From Druceiella hillmani (Eukaryota; Arthropoda; Insecta; Lepidoptera; Hepialidae), in the NCBI GenBank assembly GCA_039881145.1, contig JAYKKI010000067.1, forward strand, positions 3,113,501 through 3,177,500: a stretch of DNA of 64,000 nt. Reading direction: 5' to 3'. Position numbers and translations under genes: made by a program. Positions 11,700 to 23,892 of this stretch are shown piece after piece. The notes under the pieces were generated by a model. It did no database searches. It was not told where the DNA came from and saw only the letters and a list, made by a program, of their open reading frames with translations. Position 1 is the stretch's first letter. Each line of letters begins with the position of its first letter.

Positions 11700-13110
11700 A
11701 TAGTTTTGTTTTTTTTGCACTTCTCAATACTGAATTTTATGGCCATCATATTACTCTTCCTGTGACTTCTTAATGTTATATCTTATGTCATTCTATACAG
11801 CATAAGGTTTATGTAAATACAATAAATACCAAATGTTGTGCCGTAAAGTTTTCACTGGAGAATTAAAAACTCACGCGTTAGTGCTTATGTGCTTATGTAG
11901 AGGAATCCTAAACGCAATACACTTATCGTCGCAGAGTAATCTAAAAAGAATTGAAATTCCCTGTGTACCTCAAAGAAAATGAAACAGAAATATAAAGAAA
12001 ATTAAGAAAGCTCTTTCAAATATAAATATATACTTAGCTTCGCATATTCCCCAAAGGCTTCATGAGTTCATGAAACCTTTAAGCGAATTCAGTTCATGAA
12101 GCCTTTTAGCGAAATTTTGCCAAATGAGGCTCTTGTCCACTCCTAGTTTATGGGCAAAAAACATAATTTAGTTTTCTTTATAAATAGTTTACGCAAAATA
12201 ACGAAAAGAATACATAGAAAGTAAGTCAATAAACTCTGGTTATTTTTGTTATTCAGTCAATTCCTACTACAATTTACTGATAATTTACTAATTCTGCACC
12301 ACAGTAAGAGGTATTTTTCTATGTTGTGACAAGTCAAAATGTGGCTAAGGTCTACTGTGACCAAAAATACATTAAACAACCTTGCGTAGATAGAAAATGA
12401 GTTGTTGAAACGGTCGCACAAAGAACATTATATTTTGGAAAGATTCGCCAAATATGGTACTTGATACAAATAAGGACTACGTTTTAATAAGGCTTACACC
12501 CAAAAATTAAGAAGAATAAACCCAATTTTGAAAATAACTTACTTGATAGCAATAAGACATACCTAATTTAGATAAGTCTTATTTTTATCAAGGATCTTAT
12601 ATAAATAAGGCCTACCTAATATAGGTAGGCCTTATTTGGATTAAGGATCTTAAATAAATATAGCTGAAAATTAGAGCATAATCTAAAGGAGATAGATTTA
12701 ATTTACTCATTATGTCAATAAAAATTGACTTTGTATTATAACTTTTGACTGGTCAATTACTATTTCTTATCGTCTATCGGAATTATGTAAAAAGTCTTTA
12801 TTTACGTAAATAAACGGGTGAAATAATCTTGTATGTATGAGGAACTTGAAATTTAACATATATTCAAGTATTATAATCGAATAAAAAAACAATGTAATTG
12901 AATTTTCTTTTGGTTTTCTCCACACTATAAGAATGCTGAAGCTTCAAAATTTTGTTTTTATTTATTCTCTCATCCTAATCATCTCGTTAAAATTAAGTAA
13001 TTTACGAGAGATAATATTTTTAAAAAAATCGGGAGAAATTTACCACAGACGTAAGAAAAAATAAGTATTTAAAAATTAAATTTCTTATAAATCATGCATT
13101 TAATACAATC
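11700..13110. other. AT-rich non-coding DNA with short inverted repeats
   Basis: It includes a near-duplicated 'ttcatgaa(a/g)cctttta(a)gcga' motif at about 12,065-12,110 and the hairpin at 12,614. Otherwise I see nothing in it. Confidence 0.5.
12613..12641. repeat. Perfect hairpin palindrome
   Basis: 'ataaggcctaccta' and 'taggtaggccttat' are complementary around a central AT-rich loop of a few bases. A related, looser copy ('aataagacatacctaattta') lies 60 bp upstream. Confidence 0.75.
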
Positions 13111-13115
13111 GTATT

Positions 13116-13120
<5 letters not shown>

Positions 13121-13202
<82 letters not shown>

Positions 13203-13220
13203 TATACATATCTATATATA
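13121..13220. repeat. (TA)n microsatellite, interrupted
   Basis: TA repeats with two TATG interruptions, about 90 bp in all. Confidence 0.95.
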
Positions 13221-13589
13221 ATAGCGTTATAATTGAAGGACATGCGGTAAAAACCAATTAAATTGTATTGGAAGTAATAGAATATGTGACCGACAATTAG
13301 TGATCTTCTGATTTTGCAGTACTGAATGGTTTAAGTTACCACATGACATTTTTTATCTTATATCTTTCTATTCATTCATAGTGGTTTCATTTGTGTTCGT
13401 TCGATAGCGTTTGCTGGTTGCCTGTCGCGGCTAACTTCAGACAGTTGTTGAAAGAGAGATAAATGTACAGTTTCATTAGCTTGATCGATGGAAAGAGCGG
13501 AATAATTCGAATTCGAATTTCAAATTTGAATATATTGCGAAGAGTCTTGCTCCAGAATTTAACGGTCGCTATTAAATAATCCCAATGGC

Positions 13590-14122
13590 AATAAATTGAT
13601 TATATAACTATAACTAAATTAAAATATAAATATAATAAACTAAATATTACTGTTATTGTCGAACTATATTAAGTTAAGCTGTGAATTGAAATTAGATAAG
13701 ATCAATTATTGAAAAAGAAATAATTTTTTATAATTTTTTTGTCGAGTATTAGTATTAGATTTTAGTGATTAACGTAACGTAACGATTTTTTTCATATTAA
13801 ATTATAATTTTTTAATGAGTCAATAAACTTTGCTAACAAGTTCACTTTATATTTTGATATTAGCAGACATTTTTTTTATTATTTTTTATTGATCTGAATG
13901 TTTTATTGGGTTTAAACAAACTTTGATGAGTCAAATTATTTTTTTTTCTTCAACCACTAATCGTTATAGTATGTTGATACTTACAGAATAGTATAAATAA
14001 AAGAGAATATATAATGTTACTTGAATGACGTCTTATTTTTCATTTTGCCTTAAGTTTTACGTCTGCGCCCTGTAGTAGAAACGTTCAGGAAAAAGATTTT
14101 ACATGTGACAACCCTAGCGGCA
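13590..14122 (+). repeat. Truncated copy of the hAT-type MITE found at 54,881
   Basis: Segments of this stretch align in the same order with 55,160-55,436, for example 'gaattgaaattagataagat', 'attagtattagattttagtg' and 'agtcaataaac'. It ends in 'acatgtgacaaccctag', which matches the right terminal repeat of that element. The left terminus is not visible, so the copy is truncated or too diverged. A similar terminus-like piece ('gtgacaaccctaaac') occurs at about 15,131. Confidence 0.6.
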
Positions 14123-14139
14123 GTCCGAACTGTGGCCAT

Positions 14140-14925
14140 GATTTTGATTAATGATTAGTGGCTGGAACTCTATGGTTTGGTATGGGTATATGTATGTAGT
14201 AAATTTTTAAGGGAGACAATGGGGGTTTTTGGTCTCTATGCGAATTTGCTTTAATGTATTTTAACATTAAAGCATTTATTAGTTTGAAGAATTATGTTTC
14301 GACGTGGAAACATCAATGCATTGGGAGTTCTATTAGGGCTTAATAGGTTTGTTCTATTGGCTCCGCCTTCACATAAAGTAAAAAAATATGGATTTCCGTA
14401 AAAAAAATGTGAGGGTTCCGTGCTACATTTAAGGGTGTGTAGTATTGTTATTAAACTATTAAGAAATATTCCAATTATTTTTTGAAAAAGTGTCAAATTT
14501 AGAATATTTTTTTTAGTTTTTCGGTAAACTTTGTATAAATTTCTAGTACTGCTGTTTTTTTAAATTTTTCTTAATCTTGAATTTATTAATTTCGGAGACG
14601 GGACTTTGTTTTTCGTTCACATTTTCAGCAGTAGCTATAAATCTAACATATAAAATTAAAAAAAAAGAATAGTTCATTTGCCTCCCCCTCCCCGACTCCA
14701 TATAAGTAACACTCAAACATTTTCATTGGAAATTTAAGGAATATTTTTGAGTGTTATCTTATTTATTAAATTGTACTCGAATTAACATTCTTTGTCGCTT
14801 TACTAAACTTTAACTTTCTACGTCTAACGTTTTCTAAGAAAAGCGGTTGTGACGGAATGATAGAAGTACGCTTAAGCGTTCTTATAAAGATTATAATAAT
14901 CATGTGACCATAGTCAAATTATATA
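14140..14925. other. Non-coding DNA
   Basis: A short minus-strand frame (14,251-14,496) has no recognised similarity. No other feature is seen. Confidence 0.45.
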
Positions 14926-14927
14926 CT

Positions 14928-14930
<3 letters not shown>

Positions 14931-14969
<39 letters not shown>
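14931..14969. repeat. (TA)n microsatellite
   Basis: An alternating TA tract of about 38 bp. Confidence 0.95.
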
Positions 14970-14970
<1 letters not shown>

Positions 14971-15980
14971 TATAAATTTTCTCTGTTTAATCTAGGTTTG
15001 TAATTAAAGTCTATATAATTACATTCGCTTTTAAATTAACGAACATTGCTAGAATAAATAATGTTGTTGTTTCTAAGTACTTTTATATATTTCATACAAA
15101 AAATAACTTGCATTTTTTATTAAAAAAAAAGTGACAACCCTAAACACAATATGTATCCAAATGACTTGTAGTTCCCACATTGCTATGTCATGCGTAACAT
15201 TTTCATATCAGTAATGAAGTTCGTACTGTTGAACGTATTTAAAAGGAAGAAATCGGTACTTTTGTTAAATACGAACACACGTTAATTTAAAGCGCCTATA
15301 TTTAACTTACAACCCGGTTTATAACTTTACTTTCAGTTTATTTTATAGAAAGGCCTTCCTTAATCTAAGATATTGATCTGTTTAGCTAGCGGAGTTTAGT
15401 GATAAAAGCTGTTTAATTTTAAATACGAACTATACATTTTAAACCACTGAGTATGGCTCCTTGTTCCAGAACCCCTCCCTCCTCTGATTGTCTCTTATTA
15501 TGTTATGAATTAAACCGTAATAAAAAAGGGATAGAAAATCTTGGAAAAAAATTATTTTGTTATAGATAATCATATTTTTTATCTATCTATATAGACATTT
15601 TTCGCATATAATTTTAATTCTGACTAATGTTATAGATGTAATTGTTTTTTATCTGAAAACTATAACTACGGAACGAATCGTTACCAAACTTGGTTTTTGC
15701 ACAGATGTCCCCTAAGTCATAGAACAACCGACAAGAAGATATATAGGCGAAGCTACGACTGGGTTACTAACAAAATTTAACCTTAATAAAAATCTCTTAC
15801 TTTTCGAGAAATAGACACTTTTAAAATTTGTGAAAATCACTACTCTGGGTGGGATAAAATCTAGTGTTTAAAAACAATTATAGAAAATAATACCAAAATA
15901 AGTCAATAGATGGCACGCTGTGCAATTTAATCGTAACCCAAAACCTACATATAAATCCAGCCGCCTCATAAAGGTCCGAA
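14970..15980. other. AT-rich non-coding DNA
   Basis: The segment at about 15,650-15,770 ('gaacgaatcgttaccaaact' and following) resembles a LINE or SINE 3' tail, but too weakly to assign. The rest shows nothing. Confidence 0.35.
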
Positions 15981-15989
15981 GACGTGCCA

Positions 15990-16100
15990 TTTGGTCAGCT
16001 TCACGTCTTGTCGACTCTTTCCGATTTAATTTGGCCAGCTTCGCGTCTTGTCGACTCTTTCCGACTTAATTCGGCCCAGCTTCGCGTCTTGTCGGTTAAT
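15990..16100. repeat. 40-bp tandem repeat, about 2.6 units
   Basis: The unit reads 'g(t/c)cagcttc(a/g)cgtcttgtcg' plus 'actctttccga(t/c)ttaatt(t/c)g'. It begins at 15,994 and repeats at 40-bp spacing, with a last partial unit. A degraded version lies at about 61,735-61,830, so the unit belongs to a dispersed repeat. Confidence 0.85.
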
Positions 16101-16181
16101 AGTATTATAAAAATAAAAGTATATGTTCAATAGATTGTTAAGCAAAATTTCTGTGATAAATTATTTGATAAAAATAAAATA

Positions 16182-16441
16182 CACAATTAAATGAAGCTAC
16201 GTGATGTAGTATTATTTCTAGTTTTTTAATTTCTTTACCACGACCTAGGTTTCGTTGTATTACAACATCTTCATGTGGGCTATTAGCAAAGATAATATCC
16301 CACCTGAAGATGTTGTAATACAACGAAACCTAGGTCGTGGTAAAGAAATTAAAGAAAGTAGAAATAATACTACATCACGTAGCTTCATTTAATTGTGAAT
16401 AATGAATTTCTACAAAATTAACGCCAAATATATTCAATATT
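16182..16441 (+). mobile_element. Foldback (hairpin) element copy 2
   Basis: Same start (CACAATTAAATGAAGC) and same 45-bp tail ending TTCAATAT as copy 1. The arms are nearly perfect complements over about 100 bp, with a short loop around 16,290. It is flanked by a 13-bp direct repeat TAAAAATAAAATA (16,169-16,181 and 16,442-16,454). The A/T content of that repeat makes this single case weaker, but it agrees with the other two copies. Confidence 0.9.
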
Positions 16442-16955
16442 TAAAAATAAAATAATTAAATTAAAATAGTTATTTACAACTATATGAATTTTTGTTATTT
16501 AAAACAAATATACATATAAAACAATTTAGATGTTTTACATCTACCAGCCGTCCCATAACAATTTTTTTTTTGTAAATTAAGTTTTTTAATGGTAATTAAG
16601 AGACTCAATCATTTTCAACATAAAATACTTTTATCGAAGATCGTATTAACGACGCACAGTGAGTCGAAATGGCTATATTAGATACACGGAGTGTTTTGTT
16701 CAAAGAATTGTATTTCCAATGACAATAATTGACAGGTTACCGTTGTCTATATAAAAATTGTTAGGCAACATAATTTCATTTACAGGGATTTTTTTGTACG
16801 GAACGAAACAGGAAAAGTCAAATTTATAATACGTTTTGACCAATTCCGCTTTGCCGCTATCTAAATATAATTATGTGAGTCTTCCTCAACTATTAGATTT
16901 GAACAGCTCACTCCTCTACCTGCATCCTTTCCTGATTAAAAGAAACAGTAATAAA

Positions 16956-16959
<4 letters not shown>

Positions 16960-16998
<39 letters not shown>

Positions 16999-17003
16999 TA
17001 TAC
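16960..17003. repeat. (TA)n microsatellite
   Basis: A TA tract of about 40 bp after an A-run. Confidence 0.95.
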
Positions 17004-17422
17004 ACCGTGATTTTCATAGTTTTATAACATATTTACCATAAACACATTAGCAACATTAAAAAAATTATAAGACACAATCCACGATGATTATATTTTATAC
17101 GCAACGTTTAAAATCCGAAACAAAAAATAATCAACTGTATAAATACAGCTTTACGCGCGTAATCTATAACGTTCCGAGGCGTGACTTTGACTCCACCATT
17201 ACCTGCCCGTATAATGTTAGTTAGCTCGCACTCATATCCATAGGTGCGCGATTCGACTAAGTGCGCGTGTACTCAAACCATACGAACACGTGTACGTCAC
17301 GCGTGTACGAGCGCCTCAGTGAGCACACGCGCACCGAGTTGCATGTAGGGGTGTTTACTTGTTTATTGATCGTAATATTTCTTTTCAAAATAAAATTTAA
17401 TTAGTTTTTTCATAATTTTAAC

Positions 17423-17426
<4 letters not shown>

Positions 17427-17481
<55 letters not shown>
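17427..17481. repeat. (TA)n microsatellite
   Basis: An uninterrupted TA tract of about 55 bp. Confidence 0.95.
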
Positions 17482-17484
<3 letters not shown>

Positions 17485-18948
17485 CTACTTTTTAAGACAC
17501 AATGTTGATGACATTGATCGATAGAAAGATTACATCACAATTATCGCATACACCTACTCAAAATTATAATAGATGTAGAGCGGTACAGTCTGAACGGAAT
17601 GACTTAAAATAGTAATGAAGAAAAGTATTGTGTTGGATATATAATAGTTTCCATAAGTATCCTTTAGATTCGTGGATTCGATGTATGGAACGCTTCCTGT
17701 ACATTTCTTACCGATTGGATTTGAAAAGCTGGTAGGGTAGAAGTGAAACTTTTTTTTAACTTCAAACGATGATGAAGAAAAGTAAGAATTGTAGACATCA
17801 GCAACATTACAGAAATAAAAAAGGACTGGAATTCTGGACTGGACAATACGATATCTGTAATGAAGATGATAGAAATCTAATACGGGATTTAATACCTGTT
17901 GTTTTGGAAGATTCAGATATAAGGGATAGAATCCACAGATAGACGTGGTGATAGGGAGTGTCTAACTTCCGAGAGATGGCGGATGAAAAAGATCGATTGA
18001 AATCTAACAAATTGACAAGAGCATATGTTTCATAAATATAGTATTTAATGCATAGTATATTTTTAAAAAAGAAAAAAGATGAATGACGTTCTATTATTAT
18101 AAAAATAAATTAAACCTTAGTGATGTGACTAGTTTTAATAAAAATTGTAAAAACATGACAGTATAAATAAACGAATTGTCGTAATGTGTAAACATCCGTT
18201 TTTGAGTCAATTTTTTATTTTAATTTAGCCTCAAACGATCATATATTGCAAAACAGGACGCGGCGAGATAATGTAATATATACTTGCCGTACGCTCAAGA
18301 ACATACCATAGTAATTATAGCTTGTGATTTATAATCATTCAATAATTTTATTTTTTGCAAATTCTGTGTGTATGAAACAGGATTTTCGGACCATTGCGCG
18401 CCATAATTTAGAAAGTACGCCGACGAAGTAGCAAGCAAAATGAACAAAAGGTAAGTTATTTATATTACTGGAAACTTATAAGACAAAAGAGTTACCTATG
18501 GTAAACAATAACAAAATTATTGTATTATTATTTTATTTTACAGATCATTATTACACAATCTTCATGCATGACCCTATTATCTGCAAAATCAAGTTCTGCA
18601 TTCACACGACGCGTGCCCAACGCATAGGCTGCAATTTTTTCTTCGTCAGGCTTATGCAACTCTTACAAATGGATGTCACGTCTTCTACATTATCAAGGCA
18701 GCAAAAAACTGTGGTTACTTCAAGGTGACCAATCGATTTAGAGAGGTAAAGGAAAAAAATTAAACATATCGTATACGCCAGCCAGCCGACGTCCTTGAAC
18801 ACTAGGCGGCATGCGTACATACGTGTGATACTGCACCTGATCTGACTACGTCAGCCAATGGCGTTATAGTCAACAAACACGTTATACTCAATTAAAAAAT
18901 ATAGCACTAGCTGTGATGAAAGAGATAGAAAGAGGGAGAAAACACCTA

Positions 18949-20912
18949 CAGAATGACCCATTTACAGTGGTTCAAACAAATTTTTAGGTAGAGAACATCG
19001 TGACACGTCATTAAAAAAACATTAGTTCCGCGGAAATCAACGTTCAGAAGTTAAGGTTTTTTATACATTTTTTTGAAAAATCTTTACTCCAGTCACATAA
19101 ATCACTTCCGTTCAGAAAATATTCCACTAAATCATATGATATTTGGTGTGAAAGTAGGGTAGTCATACAGAAAATACAATAAATGATTTTTGTGTTTAAT
19201 CTTAGTTTGTGCTATTGTTTGAAACTTAGTGTTGATTTTTTTCTGTTTTCAAAAGAAAAACGTACTTATAAAAAAATCACTGTAGTAAAATCTGTACAAC
19301 CAGAGATTTGCTTATGATCTTAAATACTACCTCCGAATATGATGATAGTTTAACTAAAAATCGTAGTTATGTTACTATTACAACATCTTCAGATATTAAC
19401 ATCGTATATTAAAGTCACTAAATATGAAATTACTGCCATAATCGCAATTTAAACAAAACTAAGTGTGTTTCTTTAAAAAAGCAGTAATTCAACTCATATT
19501 TACCGAAATTATTCGCGAATCAATGTTAATTAGCCTCAACATACACAAAATGTGTTCAGGTAAAATGACTTTGCTAGAGGGCTTTTATGTTGTGCACGTA
19601 TCAGAAAGAAAGAGAAATGCCCTATTATTAATATTTTGAACCCCTTTGACTAGTTGGCGGTAGGTGGTCATTTGAACCAACGACAATGGCACTCGACAGT
19701 TATTGTTTGCTTGTCGCATGCGCTTAGTACGTCATTCAACAGTATTAGTGATTTTCCTAACGATTTTGGGTTGTTTGTAGACTGATCATTGCTCAACTAA
19801 CTACTCAGCTTGTGTAACTTAGACTTTTTAACGTGCTTTGTGATTGAAAAACTGTTTTGCCGTACTTGTGGCTGGAACTTGGCCGTACTTTGTGCTTCGT
19901 GTGCCCTATACACCGTGTGAATACATTATTTTTATGGCGTTGTAAGAAACATTTTGTGTAAAATTGCCAGGTTCTATTGCAAATTTCCTGAAAATCAAGC
20001 AGGACCAGCAAACAGATTCCTTTCAGATCGCAGCATTTTTACCAGACTACGTAATTCGTTGGAAGGAGTGTTCCTGGCTTCCGTGATCGAAAACCTAGAA
20101 GAGTTGACCATTGCCGCCGTCTTACAAGAAATACGTCACGATCCGACCACTATTCAAAGACGCGCTGGTATTCGAAGATAGTTTATTGAAAGAATTATTT
20201 GTGCTGACTATCTACACCCATACCATAACAATATAAGGTGTCGCTATCTTTGTGATACGCGCACAACATAAAAGCGTTCTGTCTAGCAGTCATTTTACCT
20301 GAACACATTTTGTGTATGTTAAAGCTAATAATCATTTATTTTCGAGTAATTTAGGTAAATCTGAGTTGAATTAAAGCTGTTTTAAAAGAATCACACTTAG
20401 TTTTGCTGAAATTTGTATTATGGCAAAAATTTTACATTTAGTGACTTAGTGATATGATATTAATTTTTTAAGATGTTGCAATTTTTACATCACTAAGATT
20501 TTTGGTTTAGATTATTATCATATCCTAAGGTAGTTTTCAAGATCACAAGAAAATCTCTACTTGTACAAATTTTACTACCCTGATTTTTTTAAATATATGT
20601 TTTTTTTTAAACAGAAAAAAATCAACATAAAATTTTAAACAATAGTAAAAGTTAATAAAAAACACAGAAATCAAACTCATTGCAGGCTTGCTACATGACT
20701 GGTCTGCTGTTATACCAAATTTCATATGATTTAGTGGAATTGTTCTCAAACAAAAGTGATTTATGCGACGGCAGAAAAGATTTTTCAAAAACTACAAAAA
20801 ACATTTTAAACTTTTATAATATTCATTTTCGTGTAACTAATTTTTTTTTAATAACTTATAACAATGTTTTCTGCCGAAAAAATTTTTAGACCGGTGTAAA
20901 TGGGCCATTCTG
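18949..20912. mobile_element. Long-TIR DNA transposon with TA target duplication
   Basis: The left end CAGAATGACCCATTTACA and the complement of the right end, CAGAATGGCCCATTTACA, form matching termini, bounded on both sides by TA (18,947-18,948 and 20,913-20,914). The inverted similarity continues inward for about 670 bp on each side, to about 19,617 and from about 20,230. Examples are the 'aatcatatgat' and 'acacaaaatgtgttcaggta' blocks and their complements. The 610-bp centre holds a transposase relic. A TA duplication with CAG-starting termini fits the IS630/Tc1/mariner superfamily. The arms have diverged from each other, so the element is old. Confidence 0.88.
19954..20260 (+). pseudogene. 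DUF4817-type (helix-turn-helix) transposase relic
   Basis: The 75-codon frame at 19,954-20,181 contains NRFLSDRSIFTRLRNSLEG, then an AAVLQEIRHDPTTIQRRAGI block. This order (an 'F.RL...LRETGSF'-like helix, then 'VL.av..dPttS.Rqi...gis') is what I know from the DUF4817/HTH N-terminus of a transposase group abundant in insects. After the stop at 20,181 the same frame continues with a 'YLHPYHNNIR'-like segment, which corresponds to the next conserved block, so at least one nonsense mutation is present. The catalytic (DDE) part is absent, replaced by the inverted repeat arms. The family assignment is from memory. Confidence 0.55.
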
Positions 20913-20914
20913 TA

Positions 20915-21760
20915 TATAAGAGATAGTCGCATTTAAAAGGAGATAATTAGCTCATCTTTTGAGAACCACTTTTAGATCGCAAATAATGCTGTATTTTTTG
21001 GAATTTTCAAAACAAATTAAATTCGTTTTGATCAACTATGATGATTGAACCCGCTTAGTTATAATTTAGTACCCCAAATTGCCACGTTTATTTAGCTTCG
21101 GAGGAATGCAAAATTAATTATAAAAAAAATTAAAGTTACATTAAAAACCCATTAAACCCAAGAGATACCATTTGGTGTTCGTTCACAATCCCATTACGAA
21201 TAACCCATTTAGAAAACGATAACTGAGCCTGAAATCCTAGCAATGGCTCAAGAACAACGAGTGAAAAGGACGGGAAAAAGAACTCAGTAGAGAGGTTATG
21301 TACAATCTGGGGAGCAAGAAGTGGCTCAAGGTCGACGAGTGAAGGTGCACTGGCCAAAGCTCGGTTTAAAAATTATCTACGGAAGCGTTGATAATAAAAT
21401 GTCGCCAGTGCCAAAGTTCTGTCATCGTGCAGTTCCTGAGCGCAAGCCATTCCTGAAACTGAACTGCCATCATGCCATTCCTGAATGTAATGCTGTAATT
21501 TTTCCACAGAGTTTTTGAAGTAAGGTTTTAATTTCAACTTAGGGTTAATTCAATGTTTTCTATCTTTTGGATAAAATTGTCAAAGCTTCTTCGTAATTTT
21601 CTTTCAAAATTAAATCAATATTTCATTTTCATAATTTCGTATTTCCCATTTATTGCATGACCTTTGTTTACTTTGTGCATATGAAAATTCAGCTTTGCTC
21701 AAACATGCTTATTTAATTCGGAAAATTTGGCTTAAAGAACTATAAATAGTATCCACAGAT
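20915..21760. other. Non-coding DNA with short internal duplications
   Basis: At 21,240-21,350 a 'tggctcaag..cgacgagtga' block occurs twice about 80 bp apart. At 21,400-21,490 a 'tgccattcctga' type motif recurs. Short frames on both strands across it are not recognised. Confidence 0.4.
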
Positions 21761-21764
21761 CATA

Positions 21765-22110
21765 TATTTACTGGCTTCTGAACCATAGATTTGCAAACAT
21801 TACAAAATGTAAGTGCTGTCAGTTTGACATTTTGGCTGATTAATGATTAATTTAAATGTGGAACATAGCTCTAGTTTTATTTTTTTAACGAGCACACGCT
21901 TTGACTCAATTCAGAAATAAGCAGTGTTTTAATGAGGTCAATCCTTTTATGGATTTCGCCTCTATCTCGTTGTAACATATAAAACATTTACTTTCAAAAT
22001 TATGAAGCTATGCAATTCAACGTACAATTTAATTTTGTAAGGAATAGAAATCTTTATTAAAGAATTTCACATAGAAAATTCGAAAAGTCCCGCGATAGGA
22101 ATAATAACGA
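21765..22110 (+). repeat. Dispersed direct repeat, copy 1 (about 350 bp)
   Basis: Shares long identical runs with 24,988-25,365 in the same orientation, for example 'aaccatagatttg', 'taatttaaatgtggaacata', 'tgttttaatgaggtcaatc' and 'tttattaaagaatttc'. No ORF and no obvious termini. Probably two copies of one old transposable element, or a segmental duplication. Confidence 0.8.
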
Positions 22111-22649
22111 TAGTCTAATTGTTGAAGTACCTACTTGAAGCGTCGCTCAACATAAAAACATATTCTAGAAAAAATATATATAACTATGGTCTAAATACTA
22201 TACAAGAATTAATTATGAGACATTAACCGAATATACTAAATTGAGTTATGCGTCAAAGTAGTCAAGAAAGACCTATGCGTCATTTGACAAGTCAATTAAC
22301 ACATTTGCTAGTGTTACGCTTAATTGTTAGGTCATTATACCATCGTATATTAGCATAGGAGACATTACGGTCTAGTGTTATGCCAATGTCAACTGGCTGT
22401 ATTAGAACCGCCATATTGAATTTTTAAAAATCGGTAAAAAAAAAATCGGTTTTTAAAATTTGGAATACCAAAAATAATTTTAAAATTAGAGACTAACAGA
22501 TTATGCGCACGTGTTATAAACTGAATTACGTTGGCCACAGATCATATACTAAAACGTTGGCTGCTCATGTCCCTGAAACCACTTCTATATTATCTCTTTG
22601 TAAAGTAACATTTAAACCAGTATTGAAAAAACTGGGTATTATTTTTGAT

Positions 22650-22760
22650 CGTTTGGATTTAATTTTCGCTAATCCATCGATACAAAAACCCTGCAAGGTT
22701 AAAAGTGTCAGGTAAGGGCTCCATCGATACAATCCCTGCAGGGTGAAAAGTGTTATGTAA
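22650..22760. repeat. Tandem duplication, about 56-bp unit
   Basis: 'ccatcgatacaaaaaccctg' ... 'gttaaaagtgtcaggtaa' is followed directly by 'ccatcgatacaatccctgca' ... 'gtgaaaagtgttatgtaa'. These are two diverged units. Confidence 0.75.
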
Positions 22761-22934
22761 CATTAGTATGTAAATAATTCACTTTTTTTAGTCCACAAGA
22801 ACACTGTGTGCACACAATTATTAACTACTTCTACATTTTCAAATCAACTTTATTAAACTATTCGCGCCCTTTATTTCTTATTCGCGCCTAATTAATAAAA
22901 ACAAATTTGTTCTTTTTTTCATTTCTATGTTGCT

Positions 22935-23130
22935 CGTAGGTATTTACTATTGCCATACCAAATTTCATCAAAATCTGTCCAGTAGATTTTGCGTGATACC
23001 CGCTCAAATTAACATACTGATAGTTAGACAAAATTTCTAAATCTGTTTTTCTAACTTCTATTATCATTCTATACGTTCAATCAATTTTTATTGAATATTT
23101 TCAATTTACAAAATTTACTGTTACAATTTT
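22935..23130 (+). repeat. LINE (RTE-type) 3'-tail-like fragment
   Basis: Contains 'ccaaatttcatcaaaatctg', then 'cagtagattttgcgtgatac', then 'aacatactgatagttagaca'. This is the recurring order at the 3' end of RTE-like retroelements in insects. A sister copy lies at 24,335-24,550 in the same orientation. Confidence 0.5.
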
Positions 23131-23145
23131 ATTACAGATATATAT

Positions 23146-23147
<2 letters not shown>

Positions 23148-23200
<53 letters not shown>
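23148..23200. repeat. (TA)n microsatellite
   Basis: A TA tract of about 48 bp directly after the LINE-tail-like fragment. Such tracts are common 3' ends of RTE-like elements. Confidence 0.95.
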
Positions 23201-23201
<1 letters not shown>

Positions 23202-23624
23202 TTTCTATCGCAGTGTTACCAGAGCCCTCTATTCTAAAGCTATACGAGAGTGAGAAGTTACATTTTGAATAAAAAATGTTACATTAATATTTTTCGCCAA
23301 AATATTGGTCTAGTTAATATTGGCCTAATTATAACACTATTTCAAGAATTAAATAAATGTCTACAGCAATTTTAACTTTAATTAAATTTGAAACTTAGAA
23401 AAAGATACTTTTTCATAACTTGCCTTTGCCATAAGGGAAAACCTGTATCTGATCCCTTTACATGATTTCCTCTCAGCGAAAATTACTACAAATAAAGATG
23501 TTTCTTTCCCTTTTACTTAAATTGTTCTAGTTTAAGTGCTTACACATGAGCCTACGAAACGTTACGTGAAAGTTACATTTTGAACCATGTTACATGGAGA
23601 TTATATGAAGGGACCAAATGTTAC

Positions 23625-23892
23625 CCACAATTAAATGAAACTACGTGATGTAGTATTATTTCTACTTTCTTTAAGTTCTTTACCACGACCTAGGTTTCGT
23701 TGTATTACAACATCTTCAGGTGGGCTATTAGCAAAGATCTTTACTAATAGCCCACCTGAAGATATTGTAATACAACGAAACCTAGGTCATGGTAAAGAAC
23801 TTATAGAGAGTAGAAATAATACTACATCACGTAGTTTCATTTAATTGTGAATAATGAATTTCTACAAAATTAAAGCCTAATATATTCAATAT
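23625..23892 (+). mobile_element. Foldback (hairpin) element copy 3, most complete
   Basis: An almost perfect inverted repeat of about 220 bp: each arm is just over 100 bp and the loop is about 12 nt ('caaagatcttta'). The 45-bp tail ending TATTCAATAT follows. It is flanked by an exact 13-bp duplication GACCAAATGTTAC (23,612-23,624 and 23,893-23,905). This non-repetitive duplication is the strongest evidence that the unit moves as hairpin plus tail. The 69-codon frame across it is a by-product of the palindrome. Confidence 0.93.

Larger units (their letters stand above)
16455..18940. other. Non-coding DNA with (TA)n and a CpG-rich patch
   Basis: (TA)n tracts lie at about 16,960-17,000 and 17,427-17,481. 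About 17,150-17,345 is CpG-rich with many ACGCG/CGCGC motifs and could be an old regulatory island. The ORFs at 17,664-18,010 and 18,498-18,820 are short and unrecognised. Confidence 0.4.

Noticed and set aside
17150..17345. CpG-rich patch as a promoter
   Set aside because: There is no downstream gene, start motif or conserved element I can point to; only composition is unusual.
19377..19392. A 16-bp match to the foldback stem ('attacaacatcttcag')
   Set aside because: Too short, with no similarity on either side; the location is explained by the long-TIR transposon.
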